Below are positions 42,690-55,457 of a stretch of DNA of 64,000 nucleotides, in pieces. Both the position numbers and the translations under genes were made by a program. The DNA lies in assembly GCF_035594125.1 (NCBI RefSeq), contig NC_087173.1:16359255-16423254 (forward strand), given 5' to 3'. This DNA comes from Scylla paramamosain. Lineage: Eukaryota; Arthropoda; Malacostraca; Decapoda; Portunidae. Each line of letters starts with the position of its first letter. The first letter of the stretch is position 1. The notes under the pieces are model-generated. The model ran no database searches, was not told where the DNA came from, and saw nothing but the letters and a program-made list of their open reading frames with translations.

Positions 42690-43244
42690 TGTGTGGGAGG
42701 AACTAGCTTAGCTGTAGAGAGGTAGTGAGGGTTGTGTTTACGTGGTAAAGTTGATGACATGGCGCGTAGGGTAGATAAGACACAGAGGGATCTCTGTAAG
42801 GGAACAACAGGTCACCCGAGGTCGCATATCTGGCCCAGCGGCCTCAGAAGGGGGCAGATTGTGTCCAGGCTTCAGAGAGAGAGGTGTCGTGACTCGCTCT
42901 GCTTTCTCCATAAACCTTAGACCCTCAAACGCCGATTCTCATAGTCGTAAGTGTTGCATTCTGGTTGTCAAAGTACACTGAATATTGAATATTATTATAT
43001 GTATCACATTTGTGTCTATTATTCTGAGAGCTTGTTAAGGCGTAAACCATCATGTATTTTGGTTATTATATCGCTCTCTATTATGATGGAATGTTATCTC
43101 TTTATGATGCTTATGTGCCTTACATGCATGCGGATGTTTTATTGTATTCCAATACTCGTGCTGATGTCAAATTAATTGTCACTACAGGTTAACCGCATTA
43201 AAGCGAGTAAACGACTGGGTCGTTTGTCATCCTGATCCCTTACA
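42690..43244 (+). repeat. Possible solo LTR
   Basis: Starts TGTGTGGGAGG and ends CCCTTACA (TG...CA), with near-matching 5-mers GAAGT (42685-42689) and GACGT (43245-43249) outside. It has a CATTAAAG segment near the 3' end like a poly(A) signal. No second copy in the window for comparison. Confidence 0.35.
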
Positions 43245-43256
43245 GACGTGACGGCG

Positions 43257-43257
<1 letters not shown>

Positions 43258-43309
<52 letters not shown>
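43258..43309. repeat. (CA)n microsatellite
   Basis: About 25 CA units. Confidence 0.97.
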
Positions 43310-43310
<1 letters not shown>

Positions 43311-43326
43311 GCGCGGGAAATCCAAC

Positions 43327-43381
43327 GTAGTACAGCGCGTGGAGCATCAGCCTATACGGCTGACGCTTCACGCTGTACTAC
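43327..43381. other. Near-perfect 25-bp stem hairpin
   Basis: GTAGTACAGCG...CATCAGCC pairs with GGCTGACG...CGCTGTACTAC across a 5-base loop (TATAC), with two or three mismatches and one bulge. It lies just after the (CA)n array in GC-rich sequence. It could be a small-RNA precursor or a short palindromic repeat end. There is no evidence for expression. Confidence 0.6.
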
Positions 43382-43837
43382 TCCATAATGGACCTGTTGG
43401 AGGCTCTCCTAGGTTGTAAATACGTGGAGAGGAGGAAAACTTGTGCTTTCCCTTAAAATATGTAATTAGTGCCTTAAAAAGGTCGAGAAAACGTTAAACT
43501 GTGACGGAGGAAGGACCGCCCCGTTCTAGAAAGGGAGGGACCCCGCATGTAAACAAAAGCAGCGGTAGTCACTAGTTTTTTTCTTGGATTTGAAGAAAAT
43601 TATGTGCTATCGGATAAAATGACCCTAAGGAGACTGGTAATATGCTAAATGTTTTCTTACCCATCTCAAGTTTGGAAACGAAAATATTTTTTTTTACTTT
43701 TTAAATTAATCTGGTAACCCTTTCCGTCGGAAATCAGCTTTTTTTTTTTTTTCCTCCCCATCCCCCTCCCCTATAGAAGGCACGCACGGTTCTATTTCCT
43801 ATCGTTTTCGGCCCTATCCCCTATAATCTTAGAGGCC
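43382..43837. other. Spacer without recognised feature
   Basis: Mixed composition, moderately GC-rich near 43500-43560. No gene seen. Confidence 0.5.
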
Positions 43838-44294
43838 TGGGTCCGTATACATAAACATTTTTAATAGGCTAAAAGTACTTTTAAGTAATCAGTTTTACTT
43901 TTACTGCTAAACGTTCCTTAAAAGTAATACATAATCACTTTTAATACCTAAAAGACTTTTTTTGCGGCTGGGAGTGGTGAGGGGTACTCCTAAGCGCCTA
44001 AAATTACTTGTAGGCGGCAGGATGACAGCCCAACACCTCAATTTTCAGTAGAGGAGAGGCGTCCTACCAGAGTACAGTAGCGTTCAGCTGATCGACAGAA
44101 TTCTTCCTGCCTTTGGTGATATACTATATGTGATAGAACCTGTGAGGAATGTATTAGGAAATTGCACTGTAGGGAGTAATTAGATTTTTGTTGTCCTTGG
44201 TCGGTGCCCTTCCTACATTAAAAAATAAATAAATAAATAAAGGCCAAAACTTCGGTACAATGCAACCAAACCATCAGCCAAAACCCTTGAGGCG

Positions 44295-44327
<33 letters not shown>

Positions 44328-45168
44328 ATGGAAGTTATGAGACAAACACGCTATACAAGCTGCAGAATTCCCCACTGTCATTAGTGTTATTGATGGCACA
44401 CATATAAGATATAAGATGTATCCTGAGATTAGGAGGCATAATATGTAAATAAGGCATGAAATAAAGCTAACTGTGGAATGCAATTGTAGCTCATGACACC
44501 GAGATCCATTTTAAATTGTGTTTTGGCAGTGTGTATGTGTAATTAAATCTTTCACCACACAGTCCAAGTAACTGGAATTTATCTTTCTGCATTCAACTTA
44601 ATAACCTAACCCAGACATTCCATAATCCCTTGCTGAGAGTAGGTACAATTTAGCAAATCCTTCTGAATTCAACCAACTTAACCAAGTCATCTTACAGCTG
44701 CTTGTAGGGAGTGGAATTTAATAAAGATAATTGCATTCAGTCTAACTCAACCATCCCCACAGCTGCTTGCAGGGATAAGCAGAATTTTTAAAAATAATTT
44801 TGCACAAAGCAGAAACTGGTGTCATCCAATTATCCTGAATAAGCTGCCACCCTCTTTCCTTGGCCAAACTGCCACCACCATTGTTATACTGACATCCCTG
44901 GGGCGGGTTCGAGTCTGAACTCGCCTCATGTACATAATTAAACTCATAAAATATGTCAATAGTCCGGTCCTTTTTTTATCGAAAAGTGAAATATAAATTA
45001 ACATTAAATACTTTTATGTACTGTTTTGACATTCAAGTGCAAAAACATAATAGTTAGGGTCTTTCTTAGGCGCTAAACATAGCATGTATAGGGAGTTTAG
45101 ATTTTATTTTTACTTTTAGTTGAGAGTAAATTTAAATGTCTTTCAAGGGTTTTTATGTATACAAGCTG
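43838..45168 (+). mobile_element. Decayed PIF/Harbinger-like element
   Basis: A broken plus-strand frame at about 44364-44490 reads AEFPTVISVIDGTHIR and then EIKLTVECN. FP-x-V-I-x-x-IDGTHI is the first catalytic block of PIF/Harbinger nucleases. The left end has GTCCGTATACATAAACA and the right end, inverted, TTGTATACATAAAAAC. These are a plausible but weak inverted repeat, with further internal TTTAAGT/CCTAAAAG-type repeats near both ends. Boundaries are approximate. Confidence 0.5.
44166..44247 (+). mobile_element. Jockey-like LINE 3'-end fragment
   Basis: About 80 bp with ATTTTTGTTGTCCTTGG, the family's 3' end, and a tail that has become (AAAT)n. A severely 5'-truncated insertion. Confidence 0.75.
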
Positions 45169-45377
45169 GTAAGAAAGCGGGTTTTTTTTTGAATGGGGAA
45201 AGCGAAAATACGGCTAAATACCGCCTTTTACCACCAAAAATAAATAGGGAGCTACCTACTATTGCTGCTGTTCTTGTTGTTGTGATCACCGCCATATTCT
45301 TGATCTTCCTCTTGCTGTTAGCATCCTAACCTAATTAAACTAATTAAACCTAGTCTAACCTAAATAAACCGGTAAAT

Positions 45378-46000
45378 ATGAAATTAAGCTGTAGCAGCAG
45401 TAGTGCAGCCCCCACTACAGTGGGAGCACACAATATCAAACATGAGCCATTGGTGAATCCTCAAAATGTTTTGTTTCCTCCGCTACACATCAAACTGGGT
45501 CTCATGAAACAGTTTGTTACAGCTCTTGACAAAGAATCTGCTGCCTTCAAATATTTTCAAGACTTCTTTCCTAGGGTTTCAGAGCCAAAGGTGAAAGCTG
45601 TTATCTTCACTGGACCACAATTAAGGAAAATTATGGAGTGCTCAGAATTTCTACAGAAGCTCACAGAAAAGGAGAAAAAAAGCTTGGGAGTGTTTCATTG
45701 CTGTAGTACAAGGCTTTCTTGACAACAACAAAGTTGATAACTATATGGAACTGGTTGAAGCTTTAGTGAAAATCTATGGTGAGATGGGCTGCAGAATGTC
45801 CTTGAAGATCCACATCCTAGATGCTCACCTCAACAACTTCAAGGAAAATATGGGAGCATATTCTGAGGAGGGGAGCACTTCCACCAAGAAATAATGAACT
45901 TTGAACAGAGATGTCAGAGGCATTTGGGGGCTCATACGTGAAAGTGATTTGTTGTATTCACGCAAATCAAGAAAACTTTATTTTTAATCCTAAAAATTAG
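45378..46000 (+). pseudogene. Transposon-derived protein fragment, frameshifted
   Basis: The frame from 45378 contains NVLFPPLHIKLGLMKQFVTA and LDKESAAFKYFQDFFP, shifts near 45690, and continues FIAVVQGFLDNNKVDNYMEL, LVKIYGEMGCRMSLKIHILD and AHLNNFKENMGAYSEE, then a degenerate HFHQEIMNFEQR. This C-terminal domain is, to my knowledge, common in arthropod and cnidarian genomes as a multicopy, transposon-like protein family. I cannot name the superfamily. A frameshift and stops make this copy non-functional. Confidence 0.65.
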
Positions 46001-47667
46001 TTTCAGAAATTCTAAAATAAATTTTTGTCATTTGAATTTGTTTCTTATCCAAAAATGGTGAAAATGGTGAAATTTAGCTATTTTGGGGCAAAAATTCATT
46101 TTAAAAGCCACAAAAGCAAAGTTTGACAGTAATAATGGATATTTTTTTATTGTTTTGCAATGAAAAAGAGTTAGAAAATAACACTTGCTTGTCAACGATA
46201 AAAATTGTGTTACATAGTGTTATGCTAGGTTGTTAAGTGATACAGAACTCTCACCAAAGAAAGTACTAGAAGAAGAAAACAAGTCAGTAATTATGGGGGA
46301 TTTTAACTGTAAAGAGGTATGCTGGGAGGAAATGTCAATGGAAGGTGGCGAGAACTCATGGGGAAATATATTGCTAGACACGATGATGGAACACACTACG
46401 ACCCAGTACGTCCAAGACAATGCCAGATTTAGAAATGATGAACAACCGTCAAGATTAAAGCTAATATTTACGGAGGAACCAGAGATTTTGGATGAAATTA
46501 TATATAAACACCTCATTGGAAAAACTGATCATATATTATTGGAACTAGAACTAAAAGAAGATATGAACATAGGAAGGAAAGAGAAGCATAAAGAGGGGAG
46601 ACTAATATATAGTAAAACAAACTTTAGTGGACTCAAAAAGTACTTCCAGATTGGGATGAGTTTTATATGGAAGAAGTGAGTGTGGAAGAAAAATGGAAGA
46701 CCCCGATAGAAATCTATAATAAAGGAATGGATAAATATGTACCAAGATTAAAACATGGAAAGGCAAATATAAGAGTTTTTTAATAGAAGGTACACTGAAC
46801 ACTGAAACAAAGGAAAGAAGAGATAGAGCATGGAATTGATGGAGAAAAGGAAATCCAAGGAAGTGGCAAGAATATGCAAATGCAAGAAATGAGTATGTAC
46901 AAATATGTAGATAGAAGAGAAATTACGAGAAGAATATGATTGAGGAGTGTAAAGACCAGCCAAAATTCTTCTAAAGATATGAAAATGGAAAACTGAAAAA
47001 CAAACAAGAAATAGAGAAACTGTGCCAGCATAATACAGAGTACAATGAAGGCTTGGAAATGGCCAAGGTCATGATTGAATGAGCACTTTCAAGTTTTTAC
47101 AGAGAGAATGGCTGGAATGAGGATGAGCAAACACAAAGATGGAAAAAGAAGTCATACAACAAATAATGAAACCAAAGAGGAACCTAGATGGGAGAAAATT
47201 ACACGGACGAGACAGAATTGCAAATTAGACATTTAAGGAATGTAAAGAAGAACTAGCAAAGTATATGGTATAATAAAGTGCTTTCTTAATAAAGGAAAAA
47301 TACCAGGAGTCTGAAACAAGGCTAACGTCATGACAATATATAAAGGAGGTAATATAGAGGACCCAACAAATTACAGGCCAGTATCTCTAACAAGTATCAT
47401 AGCCAAAATCTGAGAAAATTATCAAGGATAGACATATGGAAAAAACATCTAGATGAAAACAGAATACTAAGCCCAAGACAGTTAGGTTTTACAAAAGGAA
47501 GATCGTGCACCAGAAATTTAATAGGTTTCTACTCTACATGAACAGACGTATATAATTCACGAAAGAAATGGATGGGCTGACTGTGTTTTCTTGGACCTCA
47601 AGAAAGCTTTTGATAAGGTGCTGCACAGAAAATAAATATGAAAATTTGAGACCATAGGAAGGATACA

Positions 47668-48475
47668 TATATCAGTTGCATCAGTCATAATTACTATTAT
47701 ATCTATATATTCATCATTCATATATTTCATATCACATGCCCACATGGCCAGCCTCAGTCTATTTGAACCTTTCTCCTCCCTATCACTCTCTCGAGGGAAT
47801 ACCACACCTTCCCTACATTCCTGCCAGTCCTTAAGAAAAATACCTGCATCACCTTCTTGTCATTCCTTCCTGGTCATTGGCCAGAATAAGAAGCTCTCTG
47901 ATTGGCTCCTTCACACCATTTCCAAGCACCTCATTGGTCATTTCTTCATCTTAGAGACTATATCTATAGTCTATATCCACTTCATCTTGCATAAATAGAG
48001 CCTGTACAGGTAGCCAGGATCAGTTCATATCAGTCCAGAGTTCACATCAGTAAGACAGAGAATCAGTCCAGAGAGAGAGAGCACATCAGTATTGTCACAT
48101 CTGTCATAACCTGTGACTCAGTATCATGCGTGTACATCCTATCTATCATTAAATCAAAAACCCTCATTAACTTTGTGTTCTTTTACTCACACAGTCTATC
48201 ATAATCCACCCACTACCCATGGCCTCCACGCTACCAACAAATATCCAGCTACTACCAAGTCCTCCAGAGTAATCACCACATACCAAGAATCTCATCAATA
48301 TAGTGGTGGCCAAGTCTATCTGATACAGTGGATACCAACAATCTAACCAAAACAGTAGTGACAAACAATATAAACAAGACAGAGGTAGCAATAGTGGCAT
48401 ACCAAATCCCATCTGATACAAGAGTGGCAAACTAAATTTATCCAAAACAGTAGTGGCAAACAATATAACCAAGAC
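47668..48475. mobile_element. Unclassified 808-bp insertion in LINE K, LTR-like
   Basis: Flanked by ATACA (47663-47667 and 48476-48480); removing it joins the LINE frame. It contains two CCAAT-type boxes (GATTGGCT, CATTGGTC) and a TATA-like ATAAATAGAG near 47990, followed by a repeated CAGTAGTGGCAAACAATATA-type segment at the right end. It has no ORF. The promoter-like layout suggests an LTR with some adjoining leader, but the ends are not TG...CA. Confidence 0.5.
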
Positions 48476-48610
48476 ATACAAGGAAAATTATTAGATTGGA
48501 TGAAAGATTTTTTAAACAGTAGAACAATGAGTGATAATCAGAGACAAGAGTTCCACTTGGAGAGAAGTTATTAGTGGGTTTCACAAGGATCTGTGCTGGC
48601 TTCAATTATG

Positions 48611-49416
<806 letters not shown>

Positions 49417-50271
49417 ACTGTATGTAAAGCGTATGTACCTCATGTCATTATTCCTCGTCATTTATAAGTGAAATGTTCAATAGTTTTCTATTTGCATGAA
49501 AACGTGTAATATGTGTAAGTATCAGTATTTAATGCTATATTAAGCACCGAAGCCGATGCTCACTTGTTAGTAGTGTGGGGTTAACCTGCTAGTCGCCTGC
49601 GGGCATCACTCACGGCCAAGTTGCACTCAGACAAAGACGGGCAGGATGGTGACCGAGGTAAATACTTTAATTTTGTAGTAAAAACTGATTGTCATAGTGC
49701 CAAGTCAATTGCATGTATTGTTAATGAATATTGTAATATGTTGAAAGTGTTTAATATCCGTGTATAATGTTATTTTGTAAGAAACTGAGACCGAGAACTT
49801 GTTCGCAGTTCTTACGGTCATGCCTACCTCATCAATAAACGTGTCAGGGAGAACTGCCTTTCCTCGACCCTACGATGATGGGTGTGATCAGTAAAACAGA
49901 TCACCTGAGAGCCAATTGATGCCCAGCCGGTGCGGCTACAGTAAGAACTCAACCTACAAGCAAGAAATTGGCTCCATGTGAAACCGTAGCAAGAGTGAGT
50001 CACAGGACAAGGGGACGCTGACCTAAGCCTATAGGTCGACCTCTGAGGCCCCGGGGTCAGCTCTACCCTTGACGACAACCACTCCCTTCTACCCACTGTG
50101 CCTCGCCACCATTTTTTAGAACCCATGGTCACAGGCAAGAAAGTATAATAGTATGTATGTGCACTGAATTGAGTAGCCTAAGTGAAAATTACCCACAATT
50201 AGCTAGTATTAAGAGTGGTAATTTAATTGCTCTTTCAGTGTCTCAGTATTGACACAATTAAGTTGTTAGAT

Positions 50272-53200
50272 ATGTCTGATACTGAGGAAATTAATGCCGT
50301 AGATGGCCTTAGGGAAGGTGAGGGTGAGCAAGTGGACAGGGATCAAACTTGTAATGAAGAAGTTAGTGTCAAGGAGCGAGTGCCAACCGATAAAGGAAGA
50401 GAATATCAAGTCAGTGTAACCAAAGGAAGAGCAGAGTCCTGTAAGCGTAAATGGAGCAGTGTTACCAGCAAAATTAAGAAAGGATTAAAAATTGTAATTA
50501 GCCCCTTTGAATTAGAGCCCATGTCAAGTGAAGTAATAGAGGCATTTCATCAGTATTATGTGAATATACAAAACTGGTGGAACTAGAGCCAGAAAAGTCA
50601 GAGGAGCTAAATGAAGAGCTGGAACACAATCAACGAGTTCACCATAAAATATTAGAAAGTATAGAATGTAAAAGAAAGGAGTTAAAGAATGACAGAGGAT
50701 CAATTTGTTCTAGCAAACGGTCTAGACATTCTAGAGTCTCATCTACTTCATCACGTTCATCAGCAGCACAAAGAAAGCAAGAAGTAGCAGCAAAGGTAGC
50801 CAGACTTAGAAAGGAAATGGAATATCATGATAGTTTAGCAGAGGCAGAAGTTATGTTAGCTAAGACAAAAGCAGAGGCAGAAGTTATGTTAGCTAAGACA
50901 AAAGCAGAGGCAGAAGCAATGTTCTCAAAGAAAAAGAAAGAGAGAGATTTAGCAGTTGCTAGTGCAGAACTTAATGCTCTTAGCTTAGTTGAAGAAGAAG
51001 TAAAAATGCTTCCAGGTAATGATGAAAGTGTAGAGAAGCAAAGTTATCTTCAACAATACATAGAGTCACAAAATGAAATGAAAGCACAAGCAATTGCAAA
51101 TCAACAAAGTGACAATGCCATGCCTCACAAATATGTTACATTCCATGACCCACAGAAACCTTCTTCTTGCAATAGAGATAATGAATTGATGACAAATGAA
51201 GTACATGGACAAATATTTAGTGAACCTCAGGTAATAAATCTCAACCCTACAGCTCAAAGTCTTGTACCAAGCTCTCGTAGACACACTCATAATGTCAACA
51301 TGCCTAATAATGTGAATAATGTGAGACAGAATCATCAATCCTTTTCCCATCCTGGGGGAACCTTTGCAATCAACATACCTGATCCCAAGTGGAGCCTCCC
51401 TCCAATAGAGCCTAACACTTTTGATGGAGAACCCATGGAATTTCCAAGTTGGTTGAAAAACTTTGAAACTTATGTAGAGTCTAAAACTTCTATTGGTAAA
51501 GAGAGACTTGCCTACTTAGACAGGTATACAACTGGTGAGGCAAAGGATGCCATTAAAATGTTAATGCACTTTAACTCTGATGCTGACTATGTGCAAGCAA
51601 AGAAAATTCTTAGTGATAGATTTGGAAACAAAAGCATCATAGCTGATGCTTACACAAATAAGTTAATGAATTGGCTACCAATCTCTCCGCATAATGGTCC
51701 AGCATTAACAGCATTCTCAGATTTTTTGAAGTGCTGTTTAGCTGCAATGAAACACACTTCTTATTTGTCATTTCTGAATGACCCTAGAGAGCAGAGAAAG
51801 GTGCTAGCAAAACTCCCTGAACATATTGTTCATGACTGGAGAAAGCAAGCGATGATATATCTTGATACTAACAGTAATAACAACACTTCTAGTAGCAATG
51901 AAGAGCACCACCCACCCTTTGAAATGTTATGTGAATTTGTCCAGAAAGAAGCAAAGGGAGCAAGCAATCCATTTCTTTCCTGGAATTCAGTAAGTAGGGA
52001 AGTAAATGACTGGATCAAAACTCACACAAAGGCAACCAATTGGAAACCAAGGGAATCAAACATCATGACAAAGAATAGAGGGAGTAGAACTTTCATGGCT
52101 AAAGCAATTGAGGAAAAACCAATGTGGTCATTCCAAAGTAAAGTAAATGTACAAGCCAACAAACAGTATCCCAAGGACCTGGAAAGGAAAGGACAATTCT
52201 GTCACTACTGTACAAAGGATCATGATTTAGATGATTGCAAGGAATTTGCCAAACTTGATGGTAATACTAGGTACAAATTTGCTAAAGAAAAACGGTTATG
52301 TACAGGGTGTCTAAAAATGGGTCACAAAGGAAAGGATTGTAGAAGAAGGAAAGTTTGTAAAGTATGTCAGAGATACCATCCCACAGCTCTTCACAATGAT
52401 GACATGACAAGAACTGAGAGCCAAAAGGTGCCAGCACAAGCAACTCAGCCTAAAGATGATAAACCCACAGTAGTAGCCAATAAGGTCAAAGTTACAGAAT
52501 CAGTGACACATGACATGCACACCATGATAGTTCCTGTATGGTTACATCATGTTAGTAATGAAGAGAATAAAGTTTTAGTGTATGCCCTGCTGGATGAGCA
52601 GTCTGATGCTTCATTCATCAAGGAAAGCACTCTGAATAAATTGGGAGTTAGTGGACCATCAGTGTCACTCAATATCCACACAATAAGTGGAAAACAAATC
52701 ACTGATTCTATCAAAATTCATGGACTTAAAGTAAGAGGTTATAATGAAGAAGTGGAAATATCAATCCCTTCAGCATATTCAACAGAAAACATTTCAGCTG
52801 GACGGAGTCAGATACCAAGGCCCGAGACTGCTTGTGACTGGCCCCACTTAAAGGCAATCTCTGACAAACTAATGAAATATGACCCAAACGTTGACATAGG
52901 ACTCCTCATTGGTCTTGATTGTGCAGAAGCCATTATGGCAGAAGAGCAAATAGCAGGTGATAGCAAGAAGCATCCCTATGCCCGTAGGACAGAGCTAGGT
53001 TGGGGGATCATTGGTAAAATCTCACCCCATTCAAGTCCATTGGAGGATACAGTGGTAGTCTACAGAACAGTGACACAAGAAGTAGAAATCGATGAAGAAA
53101 AGAGGGTTAATTTCTTAGTGGTTCCTACTAAAACCAAAGAGATGATTAATCCTTCTCAAGTGAGAGATATGTTTGAACTTGACTTCAGTGATAGAAAGTC

Positions 53201-53423
53201 AGCTGACACTCCATTATCATATGAAGATAAAAGGTTTATGAGTAAGATGAAAGAAGGAGTACATCAGCTGAAGGATGGCCATTATGAGTTGCCCCTTCCT
53301 CTTAAAGATGATAACGTCAAGCTTCCAAACAACAAACTATTAGCAGAGCAGAGACTCAAGAAGTTAAGAGCTAAACTTGAGTGCGGCCAAGTCGCACTCA
53401 GACAAAGACAGGCAGGATGGTGA
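50272..53423 (+). pseudogene. BEL/Pao gag-protease remnant, frameshifted and truncated
   Basis: Starts at ATG 50272 with the same protein as element 1. A one-base loss near 50562 (GTGAATATAC against GTGGAATACAC) shifts the frame, which ends at 50586. The original frame reopens at 50577 and runs through gag, both Cys/His knuckles and the protease (LLDEQSDASF near 52588). It ends at 53423 in LTR sequence (ECGQVALRQRQAGW). It cannot encode a functional polymerase. Confidence 0.9.
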
Positions 53424-53707
53424 CCGAGGTAAATACTTTAATTTTGTAGTAAAAACTGATTGTCATAGTGCCAAGTCAATTGCATGTATTGTTAATGAAT
53501 ATTGTAATATGTTGAAAGTGTTTAATATCAGTGTATAATGTTATTTTGTAAAAAATTGAGACCGAGAACTTGTTCGCAGTTCTTACGGTCATGCCTACCT
53601 CATCAATAAATGTGTCAGGGAGAACTGCCTTTCCTCGACCCTACAATGATAGGTGTGATCAGTAAAACAGATCACCTGAGAGCCAATTGATGCCCAGCCG
53701 GTGCGGC

Positions 53708-53711
<4 letters not shown>
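53382..53711 (+). repeat. Truncated 3' LTR of BEL/Pao element 2
   Basis: Corresponds to the last 330 bp of the LTR, ending GTGCGGCTACA. Confidence 0.92.

Positions 53712-53786
<75 letters not shown>
53712..53786. repeat. (AT)n microsatellite
   Basis: About 37 AT units directly after the BEL LTR and directly before the LINE RT frame. Confidence 0.97.
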
Positions 53787-53789
<3 letters not shown>

Positions 53790-54023
53790 ATGGATGAGGG
53801 TATAGACAGTTATATGAGTTTCTTTGCTGATGACACAAAACTAGTGAGAAAAGTAAGTACAGAAAGAAGACTGCAGAATATTGCAGCAAGATCTTGACAA
53901 ACTTTGGGAAAGGAGCCAAAAATGGGAAATGGATTTTAACACTGGGAAAAGCACCATAATGGAGTTTGGAAAGAGCAAAAACAGGGCAGTATATACTTGG
54001 AGAAAAGGATGTAAAAGAAATGT

Positions 54024-54388
54024 TCAGACATTTAGACAAGTTGGAGGGGGAGGTGGGAGGAAAACACAGGTGTATGGAGTTGAGTTTATTCCTGACTGGT
54101 TTCGCCAACAGTTTCTTCAGGGGAACTGGTTTGCTCTGGTCCAGAGCTTCCATATATTGGGATGGTGGCAATTTATGGTGAACCGCCAAACCCAAAAACA
54201 GGTCACCGATTGGCCGCCGTGTCACCTGCCCGTGACCTTGGGGGCACAGAGTGCTGCAGCGGGTTCCTCCCACACAATTAGACGGATCCCGCTGCAGCAG
54301 CAAACCCAGTTCCCCTGAAGAAGCTATAGGTGAAACTGGTTGGGAATAAACTCAACTCCATACACCTGTGTTTTCCTACAACCTCCGA
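54024..54388. mobile_element. Foldback MITE with about 75-bp arms in LINE K
   Basis: The arm AGGAAAACACAGGTGTATGG...GGGGAACTGG (about 54057-54132) recurs inverted at about 54307-54384. Flanks GATGTAAAAGAA and GACGTAAAGAA are an imperfect target duplication, and removal restores the LINE reading (GEKDVKE then KSEKDLGV). The core has no ORF. Confidence 0.8.
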
Positions 54389-54422
54389 CGTAAAGAAAGC
54401 AAAATCTGAAAAGGACCTAGGA

Positions 54423-54553
54423 CAGTTGTTCTTAACCAGGGGTGCTCGCATCCCTAGGGGGTGCGAGGCCAGTTCCTAAGGAGTGTGAGGATGGATAAAG
54501 TAAAAATATAGTTTTATATACGCGATATTTTTTTCATAAAAAAAAATAAAATA

Positions 54554-54610
<57 letters not shown>

Positions 54611-54801
54611 TCTTTTTGCTACAACAGTGTTCTGCAAGCTTTATGAATGAAGATTAAAAAAAGAAAAAGTTGTTTTGTTATTAATACATGGCACATCAAC
54701 TATATTTTAGCTTTTTTTTTTTATTTCAGCAATTCAGGGGTGCGAGAAGTGACTACTGATCTGAAAGGGGTGCATACAGTGAAAAAGGTTAAGAACCACT
54801 G
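54423..54801. mobile_element. hAT-type MITE with perfect 8-bp target duplication
   Basis: Ends CAGTTGTTCTTAACC and GGTTAAGAACCACTG form the inverted repeat; CAGTGGTTCTTAACC is a common hAT (Charlie-type) terminus. ACCTAGGA flanks both sides (54415-54422, 54802-54809). 379 bp with an internal (AAT)n run (about 54545-54610) and no transposase. It interrupts the DLGVF motif of LINE K. Confidence 0.93.
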
Positions 54802-55405
54802 ACCTAGGAGTATTCATTACTGATAACATGTCACCTGATAAGCAAATTAATAAAATTGTTGTGGAAATCTGCAACTTACTGAGAAACATTACAGTGGCAT
54901 TTACATATATAGATGAGGAAATGGTAAAGAAAATATCAGTCACCTGATAAGACCAAGACTAGAATATGCAGCGGTACTGTGGTCACCCAATACAAAAGAG
55001 AATATTAAAAAGCTCGAAAGATTCCAAAAGGCAACAACAAAATTGGCCCTAACTCTATCTACGAAGAGAGACTGGCAAGACTAGACTCACCAACGCTAGA
55101 ACAAAGAAACAGGTGACTTGTTAATCATCTATAAAATCATGAGGAACATAGAGTTTCCTGATAGGGAAGATTTACTGAAATGGAACACATGGGATACAAG
55201 AGGCCATGGAAGGAAACTCAAAAAGATAAATACAGAAGAAATTTAAAGAACAGCTTTCCTCGCAAAATAGCGGGCATATGCTATGGACTGGACAAAGCGG
55301 TAGTGTGTGCGAAGACAGTACATGATTTTAAGACCATATTAGACACTAAGAGATACAAAGATGGGACCACGAGCATGCCTCCCCTCCCTTACAATACAAT
55401 TAGGT

Positions 55406-55407
<2 letters not shown>

Positions 55408-55456
<49 letters not shown>
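55408..55456. repeat. (CA)n tail of LINE K
   Basis: About 24 CA units continuing from the LINE 3' end. Confidence 0.93.

Positions 55457-55457
<1 letters not shown>

Larger units (their letters stand above)
49413..53711 (+). mobile_element. BEL/Pao element 2, internally deleted
   Basis: Complete 5' LTR (49413-49940), leader and gag-protease region almost identical to element 1, then an abrupt junction after AAACTTGAG (53381). At that point the sequence jumps to the middle of an LTR (GGCCAAGTCGCACTCAGAC). Compared with element 1 everything from just before RT to the first third of the 3' LTR is missing, so no RT, RNase H or integrase remains. It lies between AT arrays, so a target duplication cannot be read. 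Confidence 0.93.

Noticed and set aside
44880..44935. tRNA T-arm-like sequence GGCGGGTTCGAGTCTGAACT
   Set aside because: Only the B-box arm is recognisable; no acceptor or D arm in place, so no tRNA call.
54984..55407. Separate gene with KRPWKETQKDKYRRNLKNSF
   Set aside because: It is the C terminus of the family-K LINE, collinear with the RT upstream.
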